A stretch of 64,000 nucleotides of DNA from Chrysomallon squamiferum (lineage: Eukaryota > Mollusca > Gastropoda > Neomphalida > Peltospiridae). Shown one piece after another: positions 62,731 through 64,000 of the stretch. The notes below the pieces were generated by a model. That model worked only from the letters and a program-made list of their open reading frames with translations. It was not told the DNA's origin and searched no databases. The stretch is from the NCBI GenBank assembly GCA_012295275.1, contig CM022677.1, forward strand, positions 23,404,253 through 23,468,252. The letters are read 5' to 3'. How positions within the stretch are numbered: position 1 is the first letter of the stretch; each line of letters begins with the position of its first letter. The translations under genes were made by a program, and so were the position numbers.

Positions 62731-64000
62731 GTATGTTGATACTGTACTTTTTTTATAGTATCACTGTTGGCATCAGAGAATATTTGTTCTCTGTTGAATA
62801 TTTGGGAATATTTGATCCCCTGACAACTATTTGTTACCGCCCTTCTATGATGATTTTCAGGTGTAGTTTCTGTATTCTGTCTGTGGTAGTTACTGTATAC
62901 AGTTTGTTTCTATTGAAAATAAACCCCACTGCAAACAGAGATTCACAAAATTTAAAACTAGGTAGGTGGAGAAGTAATTGGGGTATACATTTGTCTGGAT
63001 ACATCATCTTTACTCTAACCTTGCATGCCCTCTCTTTAGGATCTGAGTCACTTGTCTGAACCTGAAGTAAATCCATTGATATACACCAATGTTTATGATG
63101 AGAACTACTGAAGGATTAACTACTGAAGCAGTCAAGCTTATAATGCTGTTAAGTATTCTCACCTTCTGAAACAATAGGATAAACAATGCTTGATACAGTT
63201 GTAAAGAGTGTATGATAAAAATATATACTAGCAGTGTTAAACTGGTAGAAAAAGACTTAATCAATACACACAGCACTGTTTCGCAATCTGCATATTTCAA
63301 AGCATACCTGTGGAATCTTCAATTTCTTAGAAATTGTGCTATAAATTTGATAGTTGTGTACCAGTCTACCTGAAGTAACCAGATGGATAACAAAATAAAG
63401 ACCAAGTAATGATGACAACACACCCACTAAGTGACCATGACAGGTAGGAAAGAATCCCAAGCCTCATCTGAACAGGTCCTCCAAAGGCGAGGACTCTCCC
63501 TGAGAAAAGGAAGATAGGCAGGTCAAGATTCATTTCAGCCTCCAACAGCACCAAAATGAATACAAATTTGCAAACTCCTTGGACTTTCATCATGTTAAGT
63601 GTCTACTTCAATACAGCTGGATATGACCTTTGAGAACCAAAGTGGTACACTACACAAAAGTGAACCACTTCAGTGGTGTCCTATCATTAAGTTCATAAAA
63701 CACAAAGATTTAGAGGACATGAGATCAAAGTACTTTTAAATCAGAAGGAAATGCTATGTCTATTGCATAAATTACCTGATAGTCATAATTCCACTGTGTG
63801 GTAAACAAAAAATCTCGTTGAAAACTGTCATTATGATTTTTTACTGAACAGCATCTGAAAGCCAGTTTTCTGTGCAACTTTAAAGTTCTGTAGTTTGTTA
63901 TGAGACCATTGATAAATATATATATATATATATATATAGGGTACAATATGTATTATCTGTCCTCGCCCGTCTGGAGATTATGGCTTTATTTTTCTAATTC
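62731..64000. other. Intron of locus D
   Basis: Similar to 42.52-43.34 kb in locus C except for an extra segment at about 63397-63565. No exon seen; the window ends in a TA repeat (63918-63939) and unassigned sequence. Confidence 0.5.
63397..63565. repeat. About 170-bp insertion relative to locus C
   Basis: Locus C is continuous at ATGGATAACAAAAT/GCAAACTC, while locus D carries an extra GC-richer segment here. Short ACAAAT-like repeats at both ends could be a target-site duplication. Family not recognised. Confidence 0.4.

Overview
Eukaryotic nuclear DNA, very AT-rich, with long introns and dense simple repeats (GA, CA, TCTA, AAT, poly-A). The copies of an AAGGGAAATAACTCTA-type repeat, the microsatellite style and a decayed Tc1-like transposon suggest a mollusc, perhaps a cephalopod such as an octopus. 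That assignment is inference; no taxonomic marker gene is present. No tRNA, rRNA, operon or CRISPR array was seen.

The window is part of a head-to-tail (+ strand) cluster of multi-exon genes for type I membrane proteins whose ectodomains are strings of thrombospondin type 1 (TSP1) modules. Each module is one exon bounded by phase-1 introns. Four loci are visible. A: only the 3' end, about 614-2495, with a stop codon in its one visible TSP1 exon. B: complete, 12070-36570, signal peptide, 19 TSP1-like modules, three micro-exons, a membrane exon and a short tail; the model is in frame throughout at 1270 codons plus stop. C: complete, 41187-54438, nine intact modules in a 643-codon model plus three damaged module exons. 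D: only the 5' end, 61248-62730, running out of the window.

Gene B contains a higher-order repeat. Four distinct exon types, called here alpha, beta, gamma and delta, recur in the same order three times between 16.9 and 30.6 kb. One gamma exon lies in a recent 1.07-kb tandem duplication, and one extra beta exon is dead. Gene C has instead amplified a different exon pair near 43.9-45.5 kb, and several of those copies have broken splice sites or frames.

The intergenic regions (2.5-12 kb, 36.6-41.2 kb, 54.4-61.2 kb) are duplicated with the genes. They share 3' flanks, 5' flanks with a candidate noncoding first exon, and tandem repeats. An antisense EGF-like pseudoexon (about 9 kb) and an orphan gamma pseudoexon (58.85 kb) point to lost genes. 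The picture is an exon-shuffling, birth-and-death family of modular surface receptors. A recognition or adhesion role is inference only; the family is not one I can name.
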